This document shows, piece by piece, positions 6,090-13,349 of a stretch of DNA of 14,576 bases. The notes below the pieces were generated by a model that was not told the origin of the DNA, did not search any database, and saw only the letters and a program-made list of their open reading frames with translations. The position numbers and the translations under genes were made by a program. The DNA comes from PZPK01 sp041590075 (GTDB lineage Bacteria; Pseudomonadota; Gammaproteobacteria; Pseudomonadales; Oleiphilaceae), in assembly GCA_041590075.1 (NCBI GenBank), contig JBFHUL010000084.1, positions 1 through 14,576 of the forward strand, written 5' to 3'. The first letter of the stretch is position 1. Every line of letters begins with the position of its first letter.

Positions 6090-7292
6090 TTAAAGAAAGT
6101 TCGACACCTTAATATGGTAGACGTCGGGGTCAACGGCCTTAACAATGCGATCCTGCACGGAGGGCTTACTCAGGTCGATGGTTTCGATCGTTATAAAGCT
6201 GCGAAACTTGGTGTGATACATCACCTTGATGGTAGGTAAGCGCTGATCAAAGTCATTGGCCTGCACCACCACGGCCAAACGGCCGCTTTCCATTAACACC
6301 AGCGAGCCCACCGGATAAATGCCCACGCTGCGAATAAAATGCCGCACCAGTGATGCATCCAGGTGATGGCGCCACTCCAGCAACTTTTTGAGCGCCGCCG
6401 AAGGGGTAATACCTTTGTGATAGACCCGATCGGCAGTAATCGCGTCATACACGTCCACCACTGCAGCCATGCGCCCGAAAGGAGAAATTTCATCACCGCA
6501 CAGCCCCTCGGGATAACCACTGCCATCCATTTTTTCATGGTGCTGTGCCGCCACCAGCACCGCCAACTCCGGCATACCCGGCGTGCCCTTGAGTAAATCG
6601 CGCGAGTGCCGCGCATGCTGTTTCATCACTTCAAATTCAGCGGCTGTCAGCCGCTCTGGTTTATGCAGAATTTCATCGGGAATCATGATCTTACCGATAT
6701 CGTGGAGCATGGCGCCCACCGCCACGTGCTGCATGGTTTCACGTGGCAAATCCAGCGACTTGCCGAATACCGACATCAGCACCGCCAGATTGACGGAGTG
6801 TTCCATCAGATAGGAGTCCTTGGCACGAATACGGCCAAGGCACGACAACGCATTGTGGTTACGCAATACGGAATCCAGCATGCCGTCCGCAACTTCCTCA
6901 AACGCATCGAGCGCAATGGGCTTCTTTTCGCGTACGTCCGTCAGCAGATTGGAGACCAGCCCCAGAGCTTCGTTGTGTATCTTGCTCGCCGCCTGCATTT
7001 CGTCTTCCAGCGCGAGCTTGGGTTTCATCAAAGGGGCCAGTGCGCCGGCACTTTGCAGTGCCGCTTCGTTACGTGCCTCCACCTCGGTCTCTGTGAGCCC
7101 ATCCTGAGAATCTCGACCGAGAGAGGTGTCGATGTATATTTCACTGACCCCCAGCTGCCTGATTTTCTCGATCACCGCTTCCTGTTTGATCTTGCCCTTT
7201 TTCTTCAGATTGGAGTGGGGTATCCAGTCGGCATTCAGATCGGAGACATACATGCCTACCTGCAAACTGTCTATGGGAATGCGCTTGATCAT
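6090..7292 (-). CDS. HD-GYP domain c-di-GMP phosphodiesterase with DUF3391 N-terminus
   Basis: A 400-residue protein. Residues 1-110 fit the DUF3391 type seen ahead of many HD-GYP domains (IPIDSLQVGMYVSDLNADW near the start). The HD-GYP domain spans about 150-310 and has its metal and catalytic residues: H165 (YLMEHSVNLA), HDIGK at 197-201, HH at 251-252 and HHEKMDGSGYP ending in GYP 259-261. It should hydrolyse c-di-GMP via pGpG to GMP. A C-terminal domain (about 325-400) of beta character follows, with VGSLVLMESGRLAVVV, as is common in this subfamily. The ATG at 7290-7292 has only a weak Shine-Dalgarno (GAGTAAG), which may mean low expression. There are no membrane helices, so it is cytoplasmic. 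It diverges from the GCS2-M14 operon. Confidence 0.93.
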   Translation of the reverse strand: MIKRIPIDSLQVGMYVSDLNADWIPHSNLKKKGKIKQEAVIEKIRQLGVSEIYIDTSLGRDSQDGLTETEVEARNEAALQSAGALAPLMKPKLALEDEMQAASKIHNEALGLVSNLLTDVREKKPIALDAFEEVADGMLDSVLRNHNALSCLGRIRAKDSYLMEHSVNLAVLMSVFGKSLDLPRETMQHVAVGAMLHDIGKIMIPDEILHKPERLTAAEFEVMKQHARHSRDLLKGTPGMPELAVLVAAQHHEKMDGSGYPEGLCGDEISPFGRMAAVVDVYDAITADRVYHKGITPSAALKKLLEWRHHLDASLVRHFIRSVGIYPVGSLVLMESGRLAVVVQANDFDQRLPTIKVMYHTKFRSFITIETIDLSKPSVQDRIVKAVDPDVYHIKVSNFL

Positions 7293-7367
7293 ACCGGCTT
7301 ACTCAAGATTGTCTTCGTTGGCTTTCTCCGTGGGCGCACGCAACAGCGACCACTGAACTCTAAAAGT

Positions 7368-7373
7368 ATTGTA
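7368..7373 (-). promoter_or_regulatory. Candidate -10 element for the HD-GYP gene
   Basis: On the minus strand this reads TACAAT, five of six bases of the -10 consensus, about 75 bases before the start codon. The best -35-like hexamer (TTGCGC at 7388-7393) is spaced at only 14 bases, so the call is weak. Confidence 0.25.
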
Positions 7374-7501
7374 GAGCTATGCCTGCTGCGCAATAGCCGC
7401 GGGCCATTTATTCCCTCCGCACGACGGCCCTGCGTGGAGGTCATCCACCCCGACAATTATCTGGCGTCAAATGGCATATGCCCGCCCACGCCGACTATGC
7501 T

Positions 7502-7507
7502 TATAAT
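7502..7507 (+). promoter_or_regulatory. Consensus -10 element for the GCS2-M14 operon
   Basis: A perfect TATAAT sits in TGCTTATAAT, with no good -35 at 16-18 bases. The start would be near 7514, giving a leader of about 54 bases to the ATG at 7568. This also argues against the in-frame ATG at 7478, which lies upstream of the promoter. Confidence 0.4.
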
Positions 7508-7567
7508 CTTAGTACGTGCACGTATGGACACCGGAGCGTGAGGCGCCAGAGCAAAGAGGACACGGCA

Positions 7568-9043
7568 ATGGGAACGGATATTGAGAAAACCGAGTTCAGC
7601 GACGAAGACTACAGTAAGTTTCGCCAGGCGCTGCATCGGGATTTGCACGCGCTCCAGAAGGTGCTTGAACAACCTGGGTTCGGCGAAGGTGCTCCGTCTT
7701 TTGGTGCCGAACTGGAGCTGTATATTATCGATGAACTTGCCAGCCCAAAGGCCATCAACACCCTGCTCTACGATGCGATGGAGGACGAACAGCTCACGCT
7801 GGAGCTGAATCGCTTTAATCTCGAGTACAACTTTCAGCCGATTCCTCAGCAGGACGCACCCTTCTCACTGATGCGACAGCACATGCTGGGCGCCCTCGCA
7901 CGGCTGACGGACCTGGCCCACACGCATCAGGCCCGCGTGTTACCCATTGGCATTTTGCCCACCCTTAAGCGCGAAGATATGGGCATGCACGCCATCACCA
8001 ACTTGCCTCGCTATCATGTGCTGGCGCGGGAGCTGCGCAATAAGCGTGGCGAGGATTTCCATGTGCATATCGAAGGCTGCGAGCAGCTCGATTTGCGCTG
8101 GAGCGATGTGTCGCTCGAAGGCGCCAACACGTCTTTTCAATTCCACTACCGCGTCAACCCCAAAGACTTCGCCAATGCCTTTAATGCGGCCCAATTAGTC
8201 ACCCCCCTCGTACTCGCTCTGGCGGCAAACTCGCCGCTGTTTTTAGGGCAACAATTGTGGCAGGAAACCCGCATCGCCCTGTTTAAACAGAGTATCGATA
8301 CGCGCCTCGACGATGCCTTGGCAAAACACCTGCCCGCCAGAGTGCTTTTTGGTCTTGGCTGGGTGCGCGACGGCATTCACGAGCTGTTTGCAGAAGGTAC
8401 CTATTTGTTCGAGCCTTTATTACCTATCTGGGATCAGGAAGAAGAGCACAACAGCGCCGTGCCCCAGCTTGCGGCATTGCGGCTCCATCAGGGGAGCATC
8501 TGGAGCTGGAACCGACCCATTTATGACCCCGCGGATGGCGGCCACCTGCGTATCGAGCTGCGTGCATTACCGGCCGGCCCCACACCCAGCGACATGATCG
8601 CCTGCGCGGCGCTGCACAGCGGCTTGATACGCGGATTGCAAGACAGCATGAGAGAACTGCTTCCGGCGATGCCGTTTCGCTATGCCGAGCAGAATTTCTA
8701 CCGCGCGGCAAAACACGGCCTTGACGCAACACTCATCTGGCCCAACCCCCAGCGCGGTCAACTCGAAGAGCGCCCGGCCATACATATACTGCAATGCCTG
8801 ATGCCCACGGTTGAAGCGGGCCTCCATAAACTGGGCGTGGGTGACGCCGAAATCAGGCAACAATGTGGGCTGATTCAGGCCACTCTGGCACAAAACACCA
8901 ACGGCGCGCGCTGGCAAACGCATATGTACCAGCAACTTAAAACGCAGCTCAGCAGAGAAGAAGCCTTGCGCGTGCTCGCCGAACGTTATTACGAAAACAG
9001 CAGCCAGGATCTGCCTGTGCATCAATGGAGCACACTTGTCTGA
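7568..9043 (+). CDS. GCS2-family glutamate-cysteine ligase-like carboxylate-amine ligase
   Basis: The protein has 491 residues from the ATG at 7568, chosen because AGAGGA lies seven bases upstream and because the 30 residues preceding it would begin upstream of the likely promoter. The fold is that of the glutamine-synthetase-like GCS2 ligases. FGAELELYIID (46-55) carries the acidic pair that binds metal-ATP near the N-terminus. TSFQFHYRVNP (188-198) and HLRIELRALPAGPTPSD (326-342) follow the conserved substrate and nucleotide strands. Such enzymes use ATP to form gamma-glutamyl-type amide bonds. The family includes YbdK-like weak glutamate-cysteine ligases, and many members have unknown substrates. 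It is coupled through TGATG to an M14-type deacylase gene, so ligase and hydrolase may share a product. Glutathione synthesis as such is not shown, since no gshB-like gene is present. Confidence 0.82.
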   Translation: MGTDIEKTEFSDEDYSKFRQALHRDLHALQKVLEQPGFGEGAPSFGAELELYIIDELASPKAINTLLYDAMEDEQLTLELNRFNLEYNFQPIPQQDAPFSLMRQHMLGALARLTDLAHTHQARVLPIGILPTLKREDMGMHAITNLPRYHVLARELRNKRGEDFHVHIEGCEQLDLRWSDVSLEGANTSFQFHYRVNPKDFANAFNAAQLVTPLVLALAANSPLFLGQQLWQETRIALFKQSIDTRLDDALAKHLPARVLFGLGWVRDGIHELFAEGTYLFEPLLPIWDQEEEHNSAVPQLAALRLHQGSIWSWNRPIYDPADGGHLRIELRALPAGPTPSDMIACAALHSGLIRGLQDSMRELLPAMPFRYAEQNFYRAAKHGLDATLIWPNPQRGQLEERPAIHILQCLMPTVEAGLHKLGVGDAEIRQQCGLIQATLAQNTNGARWQTHMYQQLKTQLSREEALRVLAERYYENSSQDLPVHQWSTLV

Positions 9044-10077
9044 TGACCATTTTACAGCCACTTCCTCCACTGCAACTCCTGCGCGACCCTTTACCCGAGC
9101 GCCTACCCGACTCCTTTGAGGCGTTCCTGTGCGAACTGGCAGCACCCACGGCCATCTTCATGCTGGGCCAAAGCAGTGAACGCTGCCGGGCGGTAGTAAC
9201 GCTTTTACACGGCAATGAGCCCTCGGGTGCGCAGGCAATTTATCACTACATTAAGGCGGGATCACGCCCCCGCGTGAACACCCTGTTCATTCTGGCTTCA
9301 GTGAAAACCGCGCTCACCCCACCGCGCTTTTCCTATCGGATGCTGCCCGACAAACGCGACCTTAATCGCTGCTTTCGCCCCCCTTTCGATGATGACGAGG
9401 GCAAGCTTGCAGAAGCCATTCTGGATCTCTTGCACCAGGCGCAACCAGAGTGCCTGATCGATATTCACAACACCTCGGGTTCCGGCCCGGCGTTTGCGGT
9501 TTCGGTCAACGGCGATCGCAATCATAAGGCGCTGTGCGCGCTGTTTACGAATGACCTGATCGTGACCGACCTGCGTTTGGGGGCGCTGATGGAGCTGAGT
9601 GAAATGCAGGTGCCTACGGTGACCATCGAATGTGGCGGGGCGAAAGATTATTCGGCACAAATTGTGGCACAGGAAGGCTTACATCGTTATCTGGATACCG
9701 AACACGTACTGGCCGACCCCAAAGCGCACTATCAGGTGAATGTGTTTCGTAATCCAATTCGCCTCGAAACGGCCTGTGAAGGCAGCGTTGCCTATGCCGA
9801 CACACCCAACGACAGCGCTCTGATCACCCTGCCGCAACAGGCAGAAAAGTTTAACTACGGCATGCTGACCCGTGATGAAGCCATCGCGTACCTTGGCAAA
9901 CAGGGGATTTCAGCATTAAGCGCCAAAGACCATCTCGGCAATGAACGACTGGATGAATTCTTCCAGGCGCGCGAGGGGCGCCTTTATCCTCGCCATGCGA
10001 TGAAGGTATTTATGGTCACGACCAACCCCCTGATCGCCGCCAGTGATTGTTTGTTTTACTTTATTGCGTGTGAGTGA
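9043..10077 (+). CDS. Succinylglutamate desuccinylase/aspartoacylase family zinc hydrolase (M14-like)
   Basis: 344 residues from the ATG at 9043, whose A is the last base of the ligase stop (TGATG). An in-frame ATG at 9025 lacks a ribosome-binding site. The zinc and catalytic pattern is visible: LLHGNEPSG (H56 and E59, the HxxE zinc pair), RDLNRCF (105-111), LIDIHNTSGSGPAF (third zinc ligand H142) and PTVTIECGG (catalytic-type E196). AstE and aspartoacylase cleave N-acyl amino acids to give glutamate or aspartate plus an acid. Length and motifs suit that family, but the operon lacks other ast genes, so arginine succinyltransferase catabolism is unlikely. The ligase partner suggests a gamma-glutamyl or N-acyl amino acid substrate. 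It appears cytoplasmic, with no signal peptide. Confidence 0.85.
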   Translation: MTILQPLPPLQLLRDPLPERLPDSFEAFLCELAAPTAIFMLGQSSERCRAVVTLLHGNEPSGAQAIYHYIKAGSRPRVNTLFILASVKTALTPPRFSYRMLPDKRDLNRCFRPPFDDDEGKLAEAILDLLHQAQPECLIDIHNTSGSGPAFAVSVNGDRNHKALCALFTNDLIVTDLRLGALMELSEMQVPTVTIECGGAKDYSAQIVAQEGLHRYLDTEHVLADPKAHYQVNVFRNPIRLETACEGSVAYADTPNDSALITLPQQAEKFNYGMLTRDEAIAYLGKQGISALSAKDHLGNERLDEFFQAREGRLYPRHAMKVFMVTTNPLIAASDCLFYFIACE

Positions 10078-10502
10078 TCGGGAGTCGTAGTGCGTAATAC
10101 GACAGGTGCCTAATGAAAACGCGCTATTACCTTGCTTCGACCCTTCGGCGCAGCCCTTTCACTGTTCCACCTGGTGCGGTAAGCAGATTGTAAGCACAGA
10201 CCGGCCGCAACTAAGAGCCCGATCATACTCTGGAAAAAACAAGGATTTTGAGATGGTAACCCAATAGGCAAAGCGGACCTTAGAGGTGTGCAAGACCTGA
10301 TAAGCGCCGCTTTAGACCTTTAAGCTCTGATGCAAATGAACAAACGTTTTGGTTGCTTAGGTGGCAACATCTTTCGCTAGCACAAAAGCCTTAAGAACTT
10401 ACTCTGTTTCATTGTTTGTCCCTCGCTTTTGTTACCGCCTCCATGAGCCCTAACCTAAGAGGAGAGCCGATAAAAAATGCCAAGCTTGTTGACGTCTAGC
10501 AA
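10078..10502. other. Long non-coding interval after the M14 gene
   Basis: About 425 bases with no convincing gene on either strand; frames are broken by frequent stops. A six-base stem (GTCGTA at 10084-10089 with TACGAC at 10098-10103) soon after the M14 stop could be a weak terminator but lacks a T-run. A second short stem, GTTGC/GCAAC, lies at 10352-10368. The interval is AT-richer than the operon before it and may mark the left junction of the haemoglobin cassette. I saw no direct repeats or transposase fragments. Confidence 0.5.
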
Positions 10503-10862
10503 CTATTGGTGCATCACTTCATTGCGCATACTGAAGAGAATATACAGCACCTCCTCTTTCTCTCTTTGCCCTATGTTATTACGCTCAAGTGCAGTCAAAG
10601 CATCATTTAACGCAGCAATAAACTCATTAGCCGAGATATTCATATGCTTGTGCACACCAACCATATCCTTACCAGCGTAGCACTGCGGCCCTCCGGTTCC
10701 CGAGATAAAGAACGTAGCCGCCCCATGCTTTAACTTATCAGGATCTTTGTTTTCAAATCGGGTAGAAATAACCGGGTTATCAATATGTAAATCCACTAAA
10801 TCGTTAGCAATTGCCTTAATTCCGGCTTCGCCCCCAAGGCGCTCAAATAATGATGCACTCAT
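10503..10862 (-). CDS. glbN: Group-1 truncated haemoglobin
   Basis: 119 residues from the ATG at 10860-10862, which has AAGGGGGA about six bases upstream; the longer open frame into the neighbouring gene is not used. It starts MSASLFERLGGEAGIKAI, the classic truncated-haemoglobin N-terminus, and contains GGPQCYAGKDM (57-67) followed by the proximal haem ligand H71 (GVHKHMNI). These proteins bind haem and react with O2 or NO. Where group-1 proteins have the distal tyrosine B10 (DFYD), this one has DLVD, valine 23, so ligand stabilisation may differ. It is divergent from an HxlR regulator across a 128-base region containing a 17-bp inverted repeat, which suggests regulation by that protein. Local GC is lower than in the flanking operons. 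Confidence 0.9.
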   Translation of the reverse strand: MSASLFERLGGEAGIKAIANDLVDLHIDNPVISTRFENKDPDKLKHGAATFFISGTGGPQCYAGKDMVGVHKHMNISANEFIAALNDALTALERNNIGQREKEEVLYILFSMRNEVMHQ

Positions 10863-10925
10863 AACGTCCCCCTTTGCTTTTTGCATTGAAGTGTTGGACG
10901 ATAAGCTTTGTACCACGTTTGGACT

Positions 10926-10942
10926 AGTACACTTTTTGTACT
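10926..10942. promoter_or_regulatory. 17-bp inverted repeat, likely HxlR operator
   Basis: AGTACA (10926-10931) and TGTACT (10937-10942) are perfect inverted arms around five bases. The site lies between the divergent haemoglobin and HxlR genes. HxlR-family operators are short palindromes of the TACT-type with AT-rich centres, so this fits well. It would place both genes under the same regulator. Confidence 0.55.
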
Positions 10943-10990
10943 GGCTAGTAGCCCATTCTCTTGCCACCAGCCTACGAAAAGGAAATGCAC

Positions 10991-11707
10991 ATGGAACAGT
11001 CATTCGAAACAAGCACCGTGTACGGCCAATATTGCCCCCTTGCAATGGCTTCTGAATTCTTATGTACGCGTTGGACGATGTTGTTGTTACGCGAACTCCT
11101 GTTTGGGTCAACCAGTTTCAACGATATCAGTCGCGGCGTGCCGCGAATGTCCCGCACATTACTCTCTGAAAGGCTCAAGGATTTGATCAAAGCGGGGGTA
11201 GTAACAAAAGATAAAGATAGTACAGGCCAATCACATTATCACCTCACCCCAGCGGGGCAAGCACTGGAAACAGTTGTTTTAGGTCTGGCTGGTTGGGGGC
11301 AGAAGTGGCTGAAGGTCGAGCCCTCTCTGGAGTCCATCGATGTAGGTTTATTGATGTGGGATATCCGGCGTAACACAACCCCCATCCCAATCCTGCCCGA
11401 CCCTTTTATCGTCGAGTTCTTTCTCACAGATGTTCCGGAAAATCGAAGTCACCATTGGCTTGTTTTTAAAAATGACATTGTTGACTTATGCCATATCGAT
11501 TATGGTTTTGATGTAGATGTTTTGATTGAAGTGTCGGCGAAAAAGCTCACCGAAGTGTGGATGGGATGGGAAAGTATGGATAGCGCGATTCAGAAAAAAG
11601 ACATGCTTCTTCGCGGACACTCAAGATATACAAGTATTGCCTCCAAATGGCTGGGGCATAGCCGCGTCGCCCACATTGGCAAAGTAAGTAGCGAGATGAG
11701 GGTATAA
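10991..11707 (+). CDS. HxlR-family regulator with C-terminal SCP2-like domain
   Basis: 238 residues. ATGs occur at 10985 and 10991; AAGGA at 10979-10983 is seven bases from the second and too near the first, so I use 10991. Residues 12-95 form the HxlR winged helix: GQYCPLAMA with the conserved N-terminal cysteine C15, then LCTRWTMLLLRELLFG, FNDISRGVPRMSRTLLSERL and a YHLTPAGQAL wing. In relatives such as YodB and HypR the equivalent cysteine senses electrophiles or oxidation. Typical HxlR proteins have about 110-130 residues; here about 110 more (roughly 130-225, including IVEFFLTDV and DVDVLIEVSAKKLTEVWMG) resemble a SCP2 sterol-carrier fold that could bind a lipid-like ligand. It is divergent from the haemoglobin gene and probably controls it. 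Confidence 0.85.
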   Translation: MEQSFETSTVYGQYCPLAMASEFLCTRWTMLLLRELLFGSTSFNDISRGVPRMSRTLLSERLKDLIKAGVVTKDKDSTGQSHYHLTPAGQALETVVLGLAGWGQKWLKVEPSLESIDVGLLMWDIRRNTTPIPILPDPFIVEFFLTDVPENRSHHWLVFKNDIVDLCHIDYGFDVDVLIEVSAKKLTEVWMGWESMDSAIQKKDMLLRGHSRYTSIASKWLGHSRVAHIGKVSSEMRV

Positions 11708-11928
11708 CTACAAGGCTTACACGGTAAATCTTTTGCGTTTCGTTTTCTAAAAATCTAGACGCCAAAGTTCTCTTTGATAAACAACTGAAAAGCACGCCGG
11801 CCCACACGTTAATCTGTCATGGTCTGAGGTCTGGCTATCTATTCGATCAAAGCTCTGAACACCGCTTTGCCCAAGTTCTTGTCATCGCCCAAACGACATT
11901 CCGGTGGAAGCATAACGCAGCTACATGA

Positions 11929-11941
11929 GCCAAGGTTTGGC
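11929..11941 (-). terminator. Short hairpin just after the sthA stop
   Basis: GCCAA (11929-11933) and TTGGC (11937-11941) form a five-base stem eight bases beyond the sthA stop codon. No T-run follows, so it is at best a weak terminator. The remainder of 11708-11948 has no gene that I can support. Confidence 0.25.
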
Positions 11942-11948
11942 GTAATCA

Positions 11949-13349
11949 TCAATACACTTCGGAATGCTCTGCACGCTGACCTATCACAGCAAGCGCGGCG
12001 ACGCGGTAGGCCTCGGCCAGGGTAGGAAAATTAAAAATACTTTCGACAAAAATATCCACATTGGCATTGGCCAACATCGCCATTTGACCGATGTGAATGA
12101 GTTCGGTGGCGCCCTCGCCGACAATCTGCACGCCCAGAAGTTTTTCACCCCGCGCATCGCAGATGAGTTTCAGCATGCCATCTTTGATACCACTAATCTG
12201 GCCACGGGAAATCTCTTCGAACTTAGCGCGACCAACCAGCACTTCATCATGCTGCGCCCGTGCCTGCTGCTCCGTCATTCCAACGGCCGATAGCTCCGGG
12301 ATGCCATAAATGCCTGAGGGGATCGTCTGACTCATAGGCCCCACTTCAATACCCAAGGCATTACAGGAAGCCCGACGCCCCTGCTCCATCGAAGCCGACG
12401 CCAACGAGGGTGGGCCAATCACATCGCCAGCGGCATAGATATGGGGCACGTCTGTTTGCAACAGTTCATTCACCGAGATATGGCCATTCTCATTCAGCGC
12501 AAGACCCGCCTGTGCAATATCCAGATCCTTCACATTTGCCAGACGCCCGGCCGCACACAGCAGCTTGGCGGAACGGTAGACACTGCCATCTTCGCACTCG
12601 GTAACCACTTCCGACAGACCATCCCAGTACACATTCTTAACCACCTTCTCGCCCTGCCAGGTACCCCCCATTTCCTGGAAGGCGTGCACGAATTTTTCGG
12701 TGAGATCCGCATCCATGAAACCCAGCGGCAGCGCATAACGGTCGATCATGGTGACGCGCACACCCAAGGCCTGAAAGATCGACGCATACTCACTCGCAAT
12801 CACACCGCCACCCAGAACGGTCAGGCTGCGCGGCAGATAAAGCATGCTGAGAATGGAGTCGCTGTCGAAAATATTCTCGTGATCGATGGGAATGTTGTCA
12901 GGCTGACGTGGAATCGAACCCGATGCAATCACAAAACTTTCTGCCGTGAGTTGCTCGGGCTCACCGCGCACCTTGCGCACTTCGAGCGATGTAGGCGAGA
13001 GGAATTTTGCCCGACCATGAATACGTTCAATCGCATTACGTTCTATCTGGTTCACCATAAATCGGTCATGGGCCTTGAGCACCTTATTGAGACGATCGAT
13101 CAGCGTCGACATTTCGGTGTCTTCAGCCAACTCGAAGTCGCACAGCGCGGCATTTTCACGCATCTTTTTAACCCGCAGCGCATTCTCACGCAGGGTCTTG
13201 CTGGGAATGGTACCCCTGTGTACACATGCGCCCCCCAGCCAGGGATCGCGCTCGATGATGGCCACCGACTTGCCCGCCTTAGCGGCTTGCACAGCCGCTT
13301 TCTGACCCGCCGGACCACTGCCGATCACCACTACATCAAATGTCTTCAT
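11949..13349 (-). CDS. sthA: Soluble pyridine nucleotide transhydrogenase
   Basis: 466 residues, the same length as E. coli SthA. FAD-binding VVVIGSGPAGQKAAV opens the protein. In the active-site helix, GGACVHRGTIPSK has C42 but T47 where dihydrolipoamide dehydrogenases have the second redox cysteine; this CxxxxT arrangement is the SthA signature. SILSMLYLPRSLTVLGGGV gives the NAD(P) fold, HIYAAGDVIGPPSLASA the second FAD motif, and FPTLAEAYRVAAL the dimer-domain end without the catalytic His-Glu of disulfide reductases. The enzyme moves hydride between NADPH and NAD+ in the cytoplasm. Its ATG overlaps the HDOD stop as ATGA, so translation is coupled; GGGAGG lies about ten bases upstream. Confidence 0.95.
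   Translation of the reverse strand: MKTFDVVVIGSGPAGQKAAVQAAKAGKSVAIIERDPWLGGACVHRGTIPSKTLRENALRVKKMRENAALCDFELAEDTEMSTLIDRLNKVLKAHDRFMVNQIERNAIERIHGRAKFLSPTSLEVRKVRGEPEQLTAESFVIASGSIPRQPDNIPIDHENIFDSDSILSMLYLPRSLTVLGGGVIASEYASIFQALGVRVTMIDRYALPLGFMDADLTEKFVHAFQEMGGTWQGEKVVKNVYWDGLSEVVTECEDGSVYRSAKLLCAAGRLANVKDLDIAQAGLALNENGHISVNELLQTDVPHIYAAGDVIGPPSLASASMEQGRRASCNALGIEVGPMSQTIPSGIYGIPELSAVGMTEQQARAQHDEVLVGRAKFEEISRGQISGIKDGMLKLICDARGEKLLGVQIVGEGATELIHIGQMAMLANANVDIFVESIFNFPTLAEAYRVAALAVIGQRAEHSEVY

Noticed and set aside
6606..7541. 311-codon open frame on the plus strand opposite the HD-GYP gene
   Set aside because: It lies antisense to a gene with complete catalytic motifs, has no recognisable domain or good ribosome-binding site, and runs into the next promoter region.
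7568..9043. Classical GshA of glutathione synthesis
   Set aside because: Sequence motifs fit the GCS2 family rather than GshA proper, and no glutathione synthase is nearby; the substrate is left open.
10113..10196. Small 27-codon frame after the M14 gene
   Set aside because: No ribosome-binding site, no recognised sequence, and surrounded by stops; probably chance.
10863..11111. Longer N-terminus for the haemoglobin
   Set aside because: The extension crosses the operator and the HxlR gene; the internal ATG has a strong ribosome-binding site and matches the family start.
11708..11948. Possible transposase or gene remnant between HxlR and sthA
   Set aside because: Translating both strands gave only short stop-broken pieces that I could not assign to any family.
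11949..13349. Dihydrolipoamide dehydrogenase or mercuric/glutathione reductase
   Set aside because: The second redox cysteine is threonine (T47) and the C-terminal catalytic His is absent, which fits SthA.
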